From Saprospiraceae bacterium (lineage in GTDB: Bacteria; Bacteroidota; Bacteroidia; Chitinophagales; Saprospiraceae), in NCBI GenBank assembly GCA_016709995.1, contig JADJLQ010000001.1, positions 2,700,001 through 2,764,000 of the forward strand: a stretch of DNA of 64,000 nucleotides, read 5' to 3'. The position numbers and the translations under genes are program-made. Below the pieces are notes generated by a model. The model was not told the origin of the DNA. It ran no database searches and was given only the letters and a program-made list of their open reading frames with translations. The first letter of the stretch is position 1; each line of letters begins with the position of its first letter. Below, in pieces: positions 37,347 through 46,075 of this stretch.

Positions 37347-39155
37347 ATGGATATTCGGAATATTGCGATCATCGCCCACGTAGATCATGGGAAAACTACC
37401 CTGGTAGACAAAATCCTCCATGCTACAAAAGTATTTCGTGACAATCAGGAGACGGGTGATCTGATCATGGACTCCAATGAATTGGAAAGAGAACGTGGGA
37501 TCACGATATTTTCAAAAAATGCATCCGTCGTATACAAAGGCACCAAGATCAATGTCATCGACACCCCTGGTCACGCCGATTTCGGTGGTGAAGTAGAGCG
37601 GGTACTCAAAATGGCTGATGGAGTACTGCTATTAGTAGATGCTTTTGAAGGAACCATGCCTCAGACCCGATTTGTGCTCCAAAAAGCACTCGAGCTTAAC
37701 CTCAGACCGATGGTGGTCATCAATAAAGTAGACAAACCAAATTGTCGGCCTGCAGAAGTACAAGAACAGATATTCGAACTATTCTATAATCTAAATGCAA
37801 CCGAAGAGCAGTTGGATTTTCCTACTTTTTATGGATCAGGCAAACACGGATGGTTCAATGACTCCATGACTCCCAGTGATGACATCACCCCATTATTAGA
37901 TGGCATCCTTAAATATGTACCAGAACCCAAAATAGAAGAAGGCAACCTTCAGATGCAGCTCACCTCTATTGACTATTCCTCTTACCATGGTCGTATCGGC
38001 ATCGGCAAAGTCAGCCGTGGCAAGATCAAAGAAAATCAAACCATCAGCCTTGTGCAAGCAGAAAAAACGATCAGAACCCGGATCAAAGAGCTTTTTATCT
38101 TCGAAGGGATGGGTAAGAAAAAAGTGAATGAAGTAATGGCAGGCGATATTTGCGCTGTTGTCGGACTTGAATCATTTAATATCGGTGATACCATCGCAGA
38201 CATAGATTCTCCGGAAGGACTGCCTACCATCACAGTGGACGAACCAACAATGAATATGTCTTTTGGAATAAATAATTCTCCTTTCTATGGTCGGGACGGC
38301 AAATATGTAACCTCGCGCCATATCAAAGAAAGACTAGCTAAAGAAATTGAAAAAAATCTCGCCCTCAGAGTAGAAGAGACCAACAGTGCAGATACACTGA
38401 TGGTATTTGGCAGAGGTATACTCCACTTAGGGGTATTGGTAGAAACCATGCGTCGTGAAGGTTATGAACTTACTGTAGGCCAACCAAAAGTCATCACCAA
38501 AGTCATTGATGGTCAAAAATGTGAGCCCTTCGAATTGCTGGTCGTCGATGTACTGTCTGAGTATAGCGGCAAGGTGATCGACCTGGTGACTTCGCGCAAA
38601 GGCGAGATGCATGTGATGGAGACCCGCAATGATATCCAGCATCTTGAGTTTGAAATACCTTCCAGAGGTTTGATCGGTCTTAGGTCACGGATCCTGGTGC
38701 AGACTGCCGGTGAAGCTATCATGTCCCACCGATTTACAGAGTATAAGCCCTGGAAAGGTCCTATCCCGGGAAGAAATAATGGTGTCCTCATAGCCAAATC
38801 TCAAGGATCCGCCACAGGTTACTCTATCGATAAATTACAGGATCGCGGTTCGTTTTTTATAGAACCCGGCGATGAAGTATATCCAGGTCAAATCATTGGT
38901 GAAACTACCAAACCCGGTGATCTCGTAGTCAATGCCTGTGAACCAAAAAAGCTCAGCAACGTTCGTGCTTCAGGTTCTGATGATGCTGCTCGTATATTCC
39001 CCAAAATAGACCTCACCTTAGAAGAGTGTATGGAATATATAGAGAGTGACGAATGTATCGAAGTGACTCCTAAAAATGTTCGATTACGCAAAGTGGTCCT
39101 TGGAGAAGAAGATCGAAAAAAATCAGAAAAATCCAAAGCGCTGGAAGTAGCTTAA
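37347..39155 (+). CDS. typA: Ribosome-associated translational GTPase TypA/BipA
   Basis: This 602-residue EF-G-like GTPase binds the 70S ribosome and assists 50S assembly and growth under stress. G1 is AHVDHGKTTLVDK, switch I holds RGITIFSKNA, G3 is DTPGHADFGGEVER and G4 is NKVDKPNCR. These are followed by EF-Tu domain 2-like and EF-G C-like domains and the TypA-specific C-terminal domain (VNACEPKKLSNVRASGSDDA). Length is normal. Confidence 0.97.
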   Translation: MDIRNIAIIAHVDHGKTTLVDKILHATKVFRDNQETGDLIMDSNELERERGITIFSKNASVVYKGTKINVIDTPGHADFGGEVERVLKMADGVLLLVDAFEGTMPQTRFVLQKALELNLRPMVVINKVDKPNCRPAEVQEQIFELFYNLNATEEQLDFPTFYGSGKHGWFNDSMTPSDDITPLLDGILKYVPEPKIEEGNLQMQLTSIDYSSYHGRIGIGKVSRGKIKENQTISLVQAEKTIRTRIKELFIFEGMGKKKVNEVMAGDICAVVGLESFNIGDTIADIDSPEGLPTITVDEPTMNMSFGINNSPFYGRDGKYVTSRHIKERLAKEIEKNLALRVEETNSADTLMVFGRGILHLGVLVETMRREGYELTVGQPKVITKVIDGQKCEPFELLVVDVLSEYSGKVIDLVTSRKGEMHVMETRNDIQHLEFEIPSRGLIGLRSRILVQTAGEAIMSHRFTEYKPWKGPIPGRNNGVLIAKSQGSATGYSIDKLQDRGSFFIEPGDEVYPGQIIGETTKPGDLVVNACEPKKLSNVRASGSDDAARIFPKIDLTLEECMEYIESDECIEVTPKNVRLRKVVLGEEDRKKSEKSKALEVA

Positions 39156-39240
39156 AGTATTGATTTTCACGTTTTTTAATCGTAATATTATCTGAGCTGG
39201 TGTTCAGAATAAGTGATATTTGATAATTTTTTTTGCATTT

Positions 39241-39281
39241 TTCATGTATCTATGATAAAAAAATATGCATTTCTACATGAA
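39241..39281. repeat. Inverted repeat between typA and the DUF218 gene
   Basis: TTCATGTA (39241-39248) and its exact complement TACATGAA (39274-39281) are separated by 25 nt in the gap between two converging genes. The pairing could fold RNA from either side, but there is no G/C-rich stem or clean T-tract, so a terminator role is uncertain. Confidence 0.3.
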
Positions 39282-39344
39282 TGCTAGTCTCCAAAGACCT
39301 GTCTTTATACCGATCAATTTTTAAACCATAGATCTACCTGCAGC

Positions 39345-40112
39345 TTATAGATACCCTTTCCATTTATAGACCAGGCTGCCTACCCATTCGTGAATCAGGG
39401 CCTGCCATTCTCCCAATGCTTTGGTATCGGGGTTGATGTACTCCAGGTACTCCAGTTTGTCCTTTTGCTGATAATCAGCCGGGTAAGTATCCAAAGGAAT
39501 ACCTTGTTTTCTAAAACATCCTTCGGCACGGGACATATGCACTGCTGAAGTGATCAATAAGATTTTTAAGGTACAATGCAACGAATCCAATATCTTTTTT
39601 ACCTCCAGGGCATTCTCATACGTATTTCTACTATTAGCCTCTACGAGGATGGTGGAATCAGGCCAATTATTTTCCACCAAAAAAGTTTTCATATGATCGG
39701 TCTCTATATCCCTAAACCGGGACAAGCCACCTACGCCACCGCTCAGGATCACTTTATTCACCCGACCTGACTGGACTAGCTCCATACATTCCGTAAGTCT
39801 GTTGATATGATCATTAAAAAATATACGATCCGGAAAATTATGGTTGGAATGGGCCAAACCACCGCCCAGGACGACGGCATATGCATACGGCACCTGGATA
39901 CTTGCCTGCATTAAAGGGGCGGGCTCAATACTTTTATAGACTTGATTGATCAGTGCACGATTTCCAAATATCAGAAAACCAATCAAAGCGCCAATTCTTA
40001 AAACAAATTTTACCCGCTGTTTTTTGAAAACAAAAGACAACAGGAATGAAACCACTATCCAATTATATGGAGAGATGACCAAGGATAAGATTTTTGAAAA
40101 TAAATGAAACAT
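39345..40112 (-). CDS. YdcF/SanA-like DUF218 protein
   Basis: This 255-residue protein has two N-terminal membrane helices (about 1-60) and a DUF218 domain: AYAVVLGGGLAHSN, a nucleotide-binding-like VILSGGVGGLSRF, the SRNTYENALEVKKIL stretch and LLITSAVHMSRAEGCF. Relatives (ElyC, SanA) affect envelope integrity and peptidoglycan precursor metabolism in enterobacteria. It starts 3 bp after the LOG-family gene, so the two are co-transcribed. Confidence 0.88.
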   Translation of the reverse strand: MFHLFSKILSLVISPYNWIVVSFLLSFVFKKQRVKFVLRIGALIGFLIFGNRALINQVYKSIEPAPLMQASIQVPYAYAVVLGGGLAHSNHNFPDRIFFNDHINRLTECMELVQSGRVNKVILSGGVGGLSRFRDIETDHMKTFLVENNWPDSTILVEANSRNTYENALEVKKILDSLHCTLKILLITSAVHMSRAEGCFRKQGIPLDTYPADYQQKDKLEYLEYINPDTKALGEWQALIHEWVGSLVYKWKGYL

Positions 40113-40115
40113 GGC

Positions 40116-40709
40116 TTATTTGAGGGTCGCGCGCGTGATCGCATCGTCGTGCCATTTGGGTGCTGTGCGTATGGCCGGGATTACCTCTTCAGGGTGATGC
40201 ACTACGGTCCACATTTGGGTAGAGTCCGCATTCATAAATCGCTCATCGATACATTTATGCAACATTGCTATCAGATCATCATAAAACCCATCTGTGTTAA
40301 GCAGGATGATAGGCTTATTAAACAGACCCAGCCTTTTGAGTGTAATAGCCTCCAGAAGTTCTTCCAGGGTCCCACATCCGCCAGCCATGGCCACCAATGC
40401 ATCAGTGCCATCCAGAAATCTTTTTTTCCTCTCATGCATATCCCCTACTATATGGAGTTCGGTGATTTTATTGTGTGCCCACTCTACTTGCTTCATAAAA
40501 TCCGGAATGATCCCAATCACCTTGCCACCGGCGTACATGACATGATCAGCGATACGCCCCATGAGGCCGGAAGCCCCTCCCCCATATACCAGGGTAATAT
40601 GATGCTCTGCCAGCAAATCACCCAACCTACCGGCAGCCTCAAAATATTTGATGTCTATCTGATTGCTTGAAGCGCAATAGACACAGACCTGGCTCAATCC
40701 TACATTCAT
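40116..40709 (-). CDS. LOG-family nucleoside-5'-monophosphate phosphoribohydrolase
   Basis: This protein of about 197 residues belongs to the TIGR00730/LOG family, which cleaves the base from nucleoside monophosphates. The Rossmann-fold motif is LVYGGGASGLMGRIADHV. The family signature PGGxGTxxE appears as MAGGCGTLEELLEAIT, with Ala in place of the usual Pro. The frame is open for 20 codons upstream, but the ATG at 40709 (MNVGLSQVCVYCASS) gives the usual N-terminus. Confidence 0.88.
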   Translation of the reverse strand: MNVGLSQVCVYCASSNQIDIKYFEAAGRLGDLLAEHHITLVYGGGASGLMGRIADHVMYAGGKVIGIIPDFMKQVEWAHNKITELHIVGDMHERKKRFLDGTDALVAMAGGCGTLEELLEAITLKRLGLFNKPIILLNTDGFYDDLIAMLHKCIDERFMNADSTQMWTVVHHPEEVIPAIRTAPKWHDDAITRATLK

Positions 40710-40819
40710 GGGGCTAAAGATAATATTCCGTCTTGGTTTTGATTTAAGTGAAGATTCATGTCTGTACACCAGCTCGTTGGGATTGAAACAAAAAAATATG
40801 TAGGTTTATGCTTTACACT

Positions 40820-41521
40820 ATGCAGCTGTCTGTAATCATACCAGTCCTCAATGAGGAAAAATTATTGCCGGGTTTGTTGAACTTTCTGGTCGATTTTCTG
40901 AGTGAAGGTATAGAAATCATTGTAGTGGACGGAGGATCAAAGGATGATACCATATCCATCGCCAAATCATATCCGGTACTACTCCTCGAGACCATCAAAT
41001 CTAATCGTGCCTCTCAATTAAATCTGGGTGCCAAAATGGCCAAAGGTGAGGTATTGTATTTTTTACATGTCGATACGATGCCGCCTGCTTCATTCATCCA
41101 AGATATTTTTGAGCAGCGATCCGCCGGATATGAATCCGGATCATACCGCTTGCAATTGGGAGAGCAAAAAAGCGGTCTATTAGCCATCAATTCATTTTTT
41201 ACCAAATTCCGCTGGCTGATTTTCCAGGGCGGCGGAGATCAAAGTTTATTTATAGGTCGCTCCACTTTTGAAAAAATAGGTGGTTACAATGACTCCTATG
41301 TGATTATGGAAGATTTTGACCTGGTCAGAAGATTGTGGAAACATCCTATCAAAACTGTAGTCATGGACAAAACCATCGTCGTCTCAAATCGCAAATATCA
41401 AACTAACGCTTATCTCAAAGTGCAGATGGCTAACCTGATTGCATTTTCAGCATTTAAATTGGGGGTATCTCCCGTAAAAATTAAGTCCTGGTACTGCAGT
41501 ATGCTTCATCCCTGGAGATAA
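40820..41521 (+). CDS. Family 2 glycosyltransferase, TIGR04283-like
   Basis: This protein of about 233 residues has a GT-A fold (SVIIPVLNEEKLLPGLL, then EIIVVDGGSKDDT and the LYFLHVDTMPP stretch). The later FQGGGDQSLFIGRSTFEKIGGY is typical of the TIGR04283 group, known as rSAM/selenodomain-associated transferase 2. An earlier in-frame ATG lies at 40808; the one at 40820 (MQLSVIIPV) fits the family start better. Acceptor and sugar are unknown. A selD gene lies 6 kb away. Confidence 0.85.
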   Translation: MQLSVIIPVLNEEKLLPGLLNFLVDFLSEGIEIIVVDGGSKDDTISIAKSYPVLLLETIKSNRASQLNLGAKMAKGEVLYFLHVDTMPPASFIQDIFEQRSAGYESGSYRLQLGEQKSGLLAINSFFTKFRWLIFQGGGDQSLFIGRSTFEKIGGYNDSYVIMEDFDLVRRLWKHPIKTVVMDKTIVVSNRKYQTNAYLKVQMANLIAFSAFKLGVSPVKIKSWYCSMLHPWR

Positions 41522-41533
41522 AAGAGGTGCTTC

Positions 41534-42574
41534 CTAAATAACTAAATCTTTATTGGAAGCTTTATACCGCCCCTTGCTAAATTTACTTCCATTAAAAGTC
41601 TCTGTTTTTCTCTTTGCTGCCTGTTCTTCCTGTGGTAATCGGATAAAGTCAGCACACTTTTGAGAACAGCAGTGATCAAACTGCTCACCACAAGAGCTGC
41701 ATTGAATGAAGAGGATATGACAGGCATCATTGGCGCAGTTGACATGGTCATCACTCGGGGCTCCACACTGGTGGCAGTGGGCGATCACATCCTCGCTGAT
41801 TCGTTCGCCCAACCTTTCATCAAACACAAAGTTTTTGCCAATAAACAGATTGGGCAGACCCAGGTATTCAACATCATGCGCATATTTGATGATGCCTCCG
41901 TCTAGCTGGTATACTTCATTAAAACCATGATGCTTGAGATAGGCTGAGGCTTTTTCACATCGGATCCCACCGGTACAATACATGATGATGGGTTGGTCTT
42001 TTTTGTCAGCCAATGCTTCCGCGACCAAAGGGAGAGATTCTCTAAAAGTCACTACTTCAGGGGTAATGGCTTTTTTAAAATGGCCTATCTCACTCTCATA
42101 ATGATTGCGCATGTCTACGATCACGGTATCGCTCTGAGAGGCTAATCGATTAAAGTTCGCTGCATCCAGGTGCACTCCACTTTTAGTCACATCAAAATCA
42201 GGATCTTCAATCCCGTCTGCGACTATTTTATCGCGCACTTTGATGATGAGTGCAAAAAATGATTTGGCATCATGCTCTACCGCTACATTTAATCGTATAC
42301 CCCTCAAAGATTCGATCGAATCAATGAGGCTTTTAAACTCGTCCCATCGAGGAGTCGGCAGGCTGATCTGGGCATTGATCCCTTCATAGGCCACATAAAT
42401 GCGCCCTTTGACTTCAAGGGCATCAAACCATTGGTAAAGCTGATTTCTAAATAGCTGAGGTTGATCGATCTTAATGTACTTGTAAAATGATACAACGGTA
42501 CGATCTTCTACCTGGGACGCATACAGTTTTTTAAGTTCTTTGCGGTTGTATTTATTATGAAGCTGTTTGGCCAT
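41534..42574 (-). CDS. trhO: tRNA uridine(34) hydroxylase (rhodanese type)
   Basis: This protein of about 346 residues is of the TrhO/YceA family, which installs 5-hydroxyuridine at tRNA position 34 using oxygen. An N-terminal acylphosphatase-like domain (VAYEGINAQISLPTPRW) is followed by a rhodanese domain with the catalytic Cys in IMYCTGGIRCEKAS. A Cys-rich C-terminal extension (CHQCGAPSDDHVNC, then CSSCGEQFDHCC) probably binds zinc. The frame is open for 8 codons upstream, but the ATG at 42574 (MAKQLHNKYNRKEL) is preferred; a TATCTTTG box lies 8 nt before it. Confidence 0.93.
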   Translation of the reverse strand: MAKQLHNKYNRKELKKLYASQVEDRTVVSFYKYIKIDQPQLFRNQLYQWFDALEVKGRIYVAYEGINAQISLPTPRWDEFKSLIDSIESLRGIRLNVAVEHDAKSFFALIIKVRDKIVADGIEDPDFDVTKSGVHLDAANFNRLASQSDTVIVDMRNHYESEIGHFKKAITPEVVTFRESLPLVAEALADKKDQPIIMYCTGGIRCEKASAYLKHHGFNEVYQLDGGIIKYAHDVEYLGLPNLFIGKNFVFDERLGERISEDVIAHCHQCGAPSDDHVNCANDACHILFIQCSSCGEQFDHCCSQKCADFIRLPQEEQAAKRKTETFNGSKFSKGRYKASNKDLVI

Positions 42575-42582
42575 ATTCGCTG

Positions 42583-42590
42583 CAAAGATA
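42583..42590 (-). promoter_or_regulatory. -7 box of trhO, 8 nt from the start codon
   Basis: The minus strand reads TATCTTTG, eight bases, ATG (42574), again suggesting a nearly leaderless transcript. It also argues against the longer start at 42598. Confidence 0.45.
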
Positions 42591-42675
42591 AGAGTCAAAT
42601 TTTATTTACGTTACGTAGATACGACCAATTCCTTCCTTGCAGGGCAAAAGGTGTTTTATAACATATATCTGTCTG

Positions 42676-43452
42676 TCATACATCCAGCAATTTTAAAGCT
42701 GCCTCGTTCAGGCGCTCCCTGGTGGCTGGAAGGATATAGCGCTTTTGATCTATTTGTTGAGGTTGATCTCTTCTGCAAAAATAGCTGTGCACAGCTCTGC
42801 GAAGATCATTGGTATCATTGCGGGTACCACCATGCCAGGTGTGCGAGTTAAATATAGCTACTGTACCGGCAGGAGCCTCGAGTATCAATTGGTCGGGATG
42901 AATCGATTGTGGATCTTTCAATACATCCTGCGGCAATCGCCCATGCAGGTGCGTGCCAGGGACCATGCGGGTAGCTCCATTGGCCACACTAAAGTCGTCC
43001 AGCAACCAAATTGAATTGCATACTTTGTAATCACCTGTTGCTACCGCTTCATGCCAGTCTACATGAAGTTTTTGCTCTCCTGCGCCGGGTTTTGCTGCCC
43101 TGTAATTGAGTGATGAAAGTTTCATCTCCTTACCGAGCACCCGACTGATAGCAGCCAGGACTTTGGGATGAGTATAAAAAATATCAAAGACCTGGCCTTT
43201 ATTGACGAGGTCTGCGAGCCTGTCAGCTCCAGCTTCTTTTGGATGTCGGATATAAGGCGAGTCCATCAGCTCCGCTCCCGCGTTTTCACCTTCCCTCTGC
43301 ATCAAAATCATCAAGTGATCCCTGATTTGGGTCACTTCTTCGTCACTTAATATTTCCCCCAGGACCAGGTAACCTTGAGTATCCAGAAATACCTTTTCAG
43401 CCTGCGTCAAAAGATCATCGGTGACTCCCAGCTCTTCCAGGTAATGTGCCAT
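42676..43452 (-). CDS. Phytanoyl-CoA dioxygenase (PhyH)-family oxygenase
   Basis: This 258-residue iron(II)/2-oxoglutarate-dependent dioxygenase has its metal triad visible as HxD in KLHVDWHEAVATG (about residue 125) and the distal His in FNSHTWHGGTRND near 210, followed by the 2-oxoglutarate-binding Arg in RRAVHSYF. The N-terminal stretch (FLDTQGYLVLGEILSDEEV) is the usual PhyH opening. Substrates range from lipids to small metabolites and cannot be assigned. Confidence 0.9.
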   Translation of the reverse strand: MAHYLEELGVTDDLLTQAEKVFLDTQGYLVLGEILSDEEVTQIRDHLMILMQREGENAGAELMDSPYIRHPKEAGADRLADLVNKGQVFDIFYTHPKVLAAISRVLGKEMKLSSLNYRAAKPGAGEQKLHVDWHEAVATGDYKVCNSIWLLDDFSVANGATRMVPGTHLHGRLPQDVLKDPQSIHPDQLILEAPAGTVAIFNSHTWHGGTRNDTNDLRRAVHSYFCRRDQPQQIDQKRYILPATRERLNEAALKLLDV

Positions 43453-43795
43453 ATTGTTTGTATTAGGTAATATCCTTTTCAGTTGAGGACGATATTAAAG
43501 ATAATTCGACACATATATATATTATACTGCCGGCTTGAAGCTTAATTTTTTTAAAACTCCATCCTACCCTATTCCTTTCTTTCGATTAATTCGACCAGCG
43601 TATTATTTTTAACTATAAAATATAGGATACAAAGGATAAATGCTGCTCTTTGAGGACCTAAAAATATTTAAATAAACAATAGTAATATATGTATAGTATT
43701 GTATATCTGTCATTAACAAAATTATCAAACCTAGATCCTTGCCAACTTAAGTACTATGTATCACACAATACCTGATTTAACCATATATTTGCTAC
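43453..43795. other. Regulatory gap upstream of the PadR gene
   Basis: This 343-bp A/T-rich gap separates the PhyH gene and the PadR gene (divergent). TA-rich near-palindromes lie at about 43686-43708 (ATATGTATAGTATTGTATAT), with a similar ACTATGTATCACACAATACC near 43752. PadR proteins often bind such dyads near their own start, so these are candidate operators. No gene is seen. Confidence 0.35.
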
Positions 43796-44140
43796 ATGGA
43801 TGGAAATACATTAAACATCGCCAACAGCAAAGCCCAACTTCGAAAAGGAGTTCTGGAGCTTTGTATCCTAGCTATCATCCATGAGCAACCCATCTATCCG
43901 TCGGACATCATCAAACGGTTGAAGGAATCACAGCTCATCGTGGTAGAAGGCACATTGTATCCGCTGCTCAACAGGCTCAAGGATGCGGGATATTTGGAAT
44001 ATAACTGGCAAGAGTCCAGATCAGGACCACCGAGAAAATATTACCAAATCACTGAACATGGAAAACAGCTCTACCTGGAGTTGCATGATTCCTGGAATGA
44101 TTTAGTCCATAGTGTTAATCAAACTACAAATAACAAATAA
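43796..44140 (+). CDS. PadR-family transcriptional regulator
   Basis: This 114-residue winged-helix regulator begins its DNA-binding domain with KGVLELCILAIIHEQPIYPSDI. It continues with VEGTLYPLLNRLKDAGYLEY and SGPPRKYYQITEHGKQLYLE, which is the PadR signature including the wing. Its TAA overlaps the ATG of the following PspC gene (TAATG), so the two are co-expressed; PadR-PspC pairs are common in Bacteroidota. It probably represses its own operon. Confidence 0.94.
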   Translation: MDGNTLNIANSKAQLRKGVLELCILAIIHEQPIYPSDIIKRLKESQLIVVEGTLYPLLNRLKDAGYLEYNWQESRSGPPRKYYQITEHGKQLYLELHDSWNDLVHSVNQTTNNK

Positions 44141-45894
44141 TGAATAAGATTCATACCATAAATTTAGGAGGTCACCCTTTTACGGTCGATGAAGATGCCT
44201 TCGAATATTTACAAGCCTATATAAGAAGTCTTCGCAAACATTTCAAAAACTCCGCCGGATGTGAGGAGATCATCGGTGATATCGAATCCCGGCTCGCTGA
44301 GTTATTGACAGAGCGTCTTGATGGCAGGACTATTGTGACCCTACGGGAGGTCAAAGAGGTCATCTCTATCATGGGATCCCCGGAAGAATTCGGAGCTGAT
44401 CCGATTGATGAAACGATCATCGATCCTGACCGGCCCAGAAAAACCCATAAAGGCAAAAAATTGTTTAAAGACCCTGATGACAAGATCATCTCTGGTGTCT
44501 GTTCCGGTATAGCTGCCTATTTTGGAATCCAGGATCCTGTGTGGGTACGATTGATCTTTTCTGTATTGATATTTGGTGGAGGCATCGGCTTTCCTGTATA
44601 TATCATATTGAGTATCATCTTGCCTAAGGCCACCACTGCTGCGGACAGACTGGCCATGAAGGGCGAGCCCATAGATTACAATTCCATTGCTAAAACAGTA
44701 CAGGAAGAGATAGAGCATTTGTCCAATGAATTCAATAGCAATTTGGATCCTGAGACGAAAAAACAATTTAAAGCCAGCTTTTCTACTGCAGGCAAGGTAG
44801 TATCTGCCGGATCCGGCTTGTTAAGTGGTTTATTCCTTTTAATTGGCAATATTCTCCGTAACCTGGTCCCGATCGCATTAAAAGTATTTGCAGTGGTTGC
44901 TTTGATTTGTCTGTCACTTTTCATTATCAGCATGATCTTTGGTTGGTCTATGCTCTGGCCTTATGCATCTTTTTTCTTTTCTGGTTCTAAAGCTACTTCG
45001 GCTTTGTCTATGATGAATGCATTTTTCCTGGTCTTGATCCCTATGGTTTTTGTGATTTTTATGGGTGCGCGGATGTATAATGGTACACGACTGCCCAAAT
45101 CCCTGGCTGCCGGACTGGGAGGACTTTGGTTACTCAATCTCATGGGTGGTGCCTTCTTTGGCCTGAATACCGCTCGCCAATTTAGCAACCATGCCCACCA
45201 AGATCGAATAGTGTATGAAGGAAAGATCAACAGCGATGTACTCAATGTGCAAGTAGGTGACAAAAAAGACCGCAATGATTTCTTCAAATTATTTGGAGAG
45301 GTTTGGATCGAAGACGGCAAAGTAATCTACCCTAAAGTGCCGGTGCATATCTCTGCTTCCAATGATGACCAGTTTCACATACGCCAGGACTTACACGCAG
45401 CAGGCTCCAGCAATGCAGAAGCCAGACGACGCGCCCTGAAAATAGATGATGTAGCCAGGATAGATGGCAATACGCTCTATGTAGACAATTATATTGGTAT
45501 CGATCGCCAGACTAAAATCAGGGATCAGCATACTTCGGTCTTTATCGAAGTGCCTGTTGGAAAAAGTGTCAGGATCGGTGAAGACATGTATCCGGTCGAT
45601 GGTGACAAAATAGAATCCAACGATTATCCCTGGAATATGAATGGGCTCACCTGGGTCATGACCAAAGATGGATTGATCTGCCCGGAATATGATGCTGCTC
45701 ATCCCAAAGTGATCGAAGATGCACAGCAATCAGTAGGTGATGCACAAGATGTCAAAGATGAAATAAAAAAAGCCGTCGAAGATGCCCACCAGGCAGTCGA
45801 TGAAGCAAAGGATGAAGTCAAAAAAGCGGTAAAAGAAGTAAAAGAGGCCGCCAAAGAAGTACAGAAAGAAGTAAAGGAACGCAAAGTGAATTGA
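44140..45894 (+). CDS. PspC-domain membrane protein with an amphipathic-helix tail
   Basis: This 584-residue envelope protein has an N-terminal soluble domain (HTINLGGHPFTVDEDAFEYL; about 1-100), the PspC domain at about 105-165 (KIISGVCSGIAAYFGIQDPVWVRL), several further membrane helices to about residue 345, a beta-rich extracytoplasmic domain (about 350-520) and a highly charged helical tail of roughly 60 residues with repeated DAxxxVDEAKDEVKKAVKE patterns. PspC proteins sense envelope stress in other bacteria. It is coupled to the PadR regulator and ends at a strong terminator. Confidence 0.9.
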   Translation: MNKIHTINLGGHPFTVDEDAFEYLQAYIRSLRKHFKNSAGCEEIIGDIESRLAELLTERLDGRTIVTLREVKEVISIMGSPEEFGADPIDETIIDPDRPRKTHKGKKLFKDPDDKIISGVCSGIAAYFGIQDPVWVRLIFSVLIFGGGIGFPVYIILSIILPKATTAADRLAMKGEPIDYNSIAKTVQEEIEHLSNEFNSNLDPETKKQFKASFSTAGKVVSAGSGLLSGLFLLIGNILRNLVPIALKVFAVVALICLSLFIISMIFGWSMLWPYASFFFSGSKATSALSMMNAFFLVLIPMVFVIFMGARMYNGTRLPKSLAAGLGGLWLLNLMGGAFFGLNTARQFSNHAHQDRIVYEGKINSDVLNVQVGDKKDRNDFFKLFGEVWIEDGKVIYPKVPVHISASNDDQFHIRQDLHAAGSSNAEARRRALKIDDVARIDGNTLYVDNYIGIDRQTKIRDQHTSVFIEVPVGKSVRIGEDMYPVDGDKIESNDYPWNMNGLTWVMTKDGLICPEYDAAHPKVIEDAQQSVGDAQDVKDEIKKAVEDAHQAVDEAKDEVKKAVKEVKEAAKEVQKEVKERKVN

Positions 45895-45923
45895 TTTAGA
45901 GTAATACTTATAAGAGCAGTATG

Positions 45924-45954
45924 AAGCCCTTCCACGACGGAAGGGCTTTTTTTT
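45924..45954 (+). terminator. Rho-independent terminator after padR-pspC
   Basis: An 8-bp stem GCCCTTCC (45926-45933) with GGAAGGGC (45939-45946) and a 5-nt loop is followed by eight T, 30 bp after the PspC stop. Confidence 0.9.
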
Positions 45955-46075
45955 GCATGGGCTAGTAGGTTTTACTCAGATCTCAGCTTAGTCATTAAAA
46001 AAATTTCAACAGGTCAAAGGTTCTTCAAAAAATAGTCGTATATATTGAAGTATCAAACCAGCCAAAGCTCAAAAA

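Noticed and set aside
39241..39281. TTCATGTA/TACATGAA repeat as a firm bidirectional terminator
   Set aside because: The stem is A/T-rich and the spacer is 25 nt, with no clean T-tract directly after the stem.
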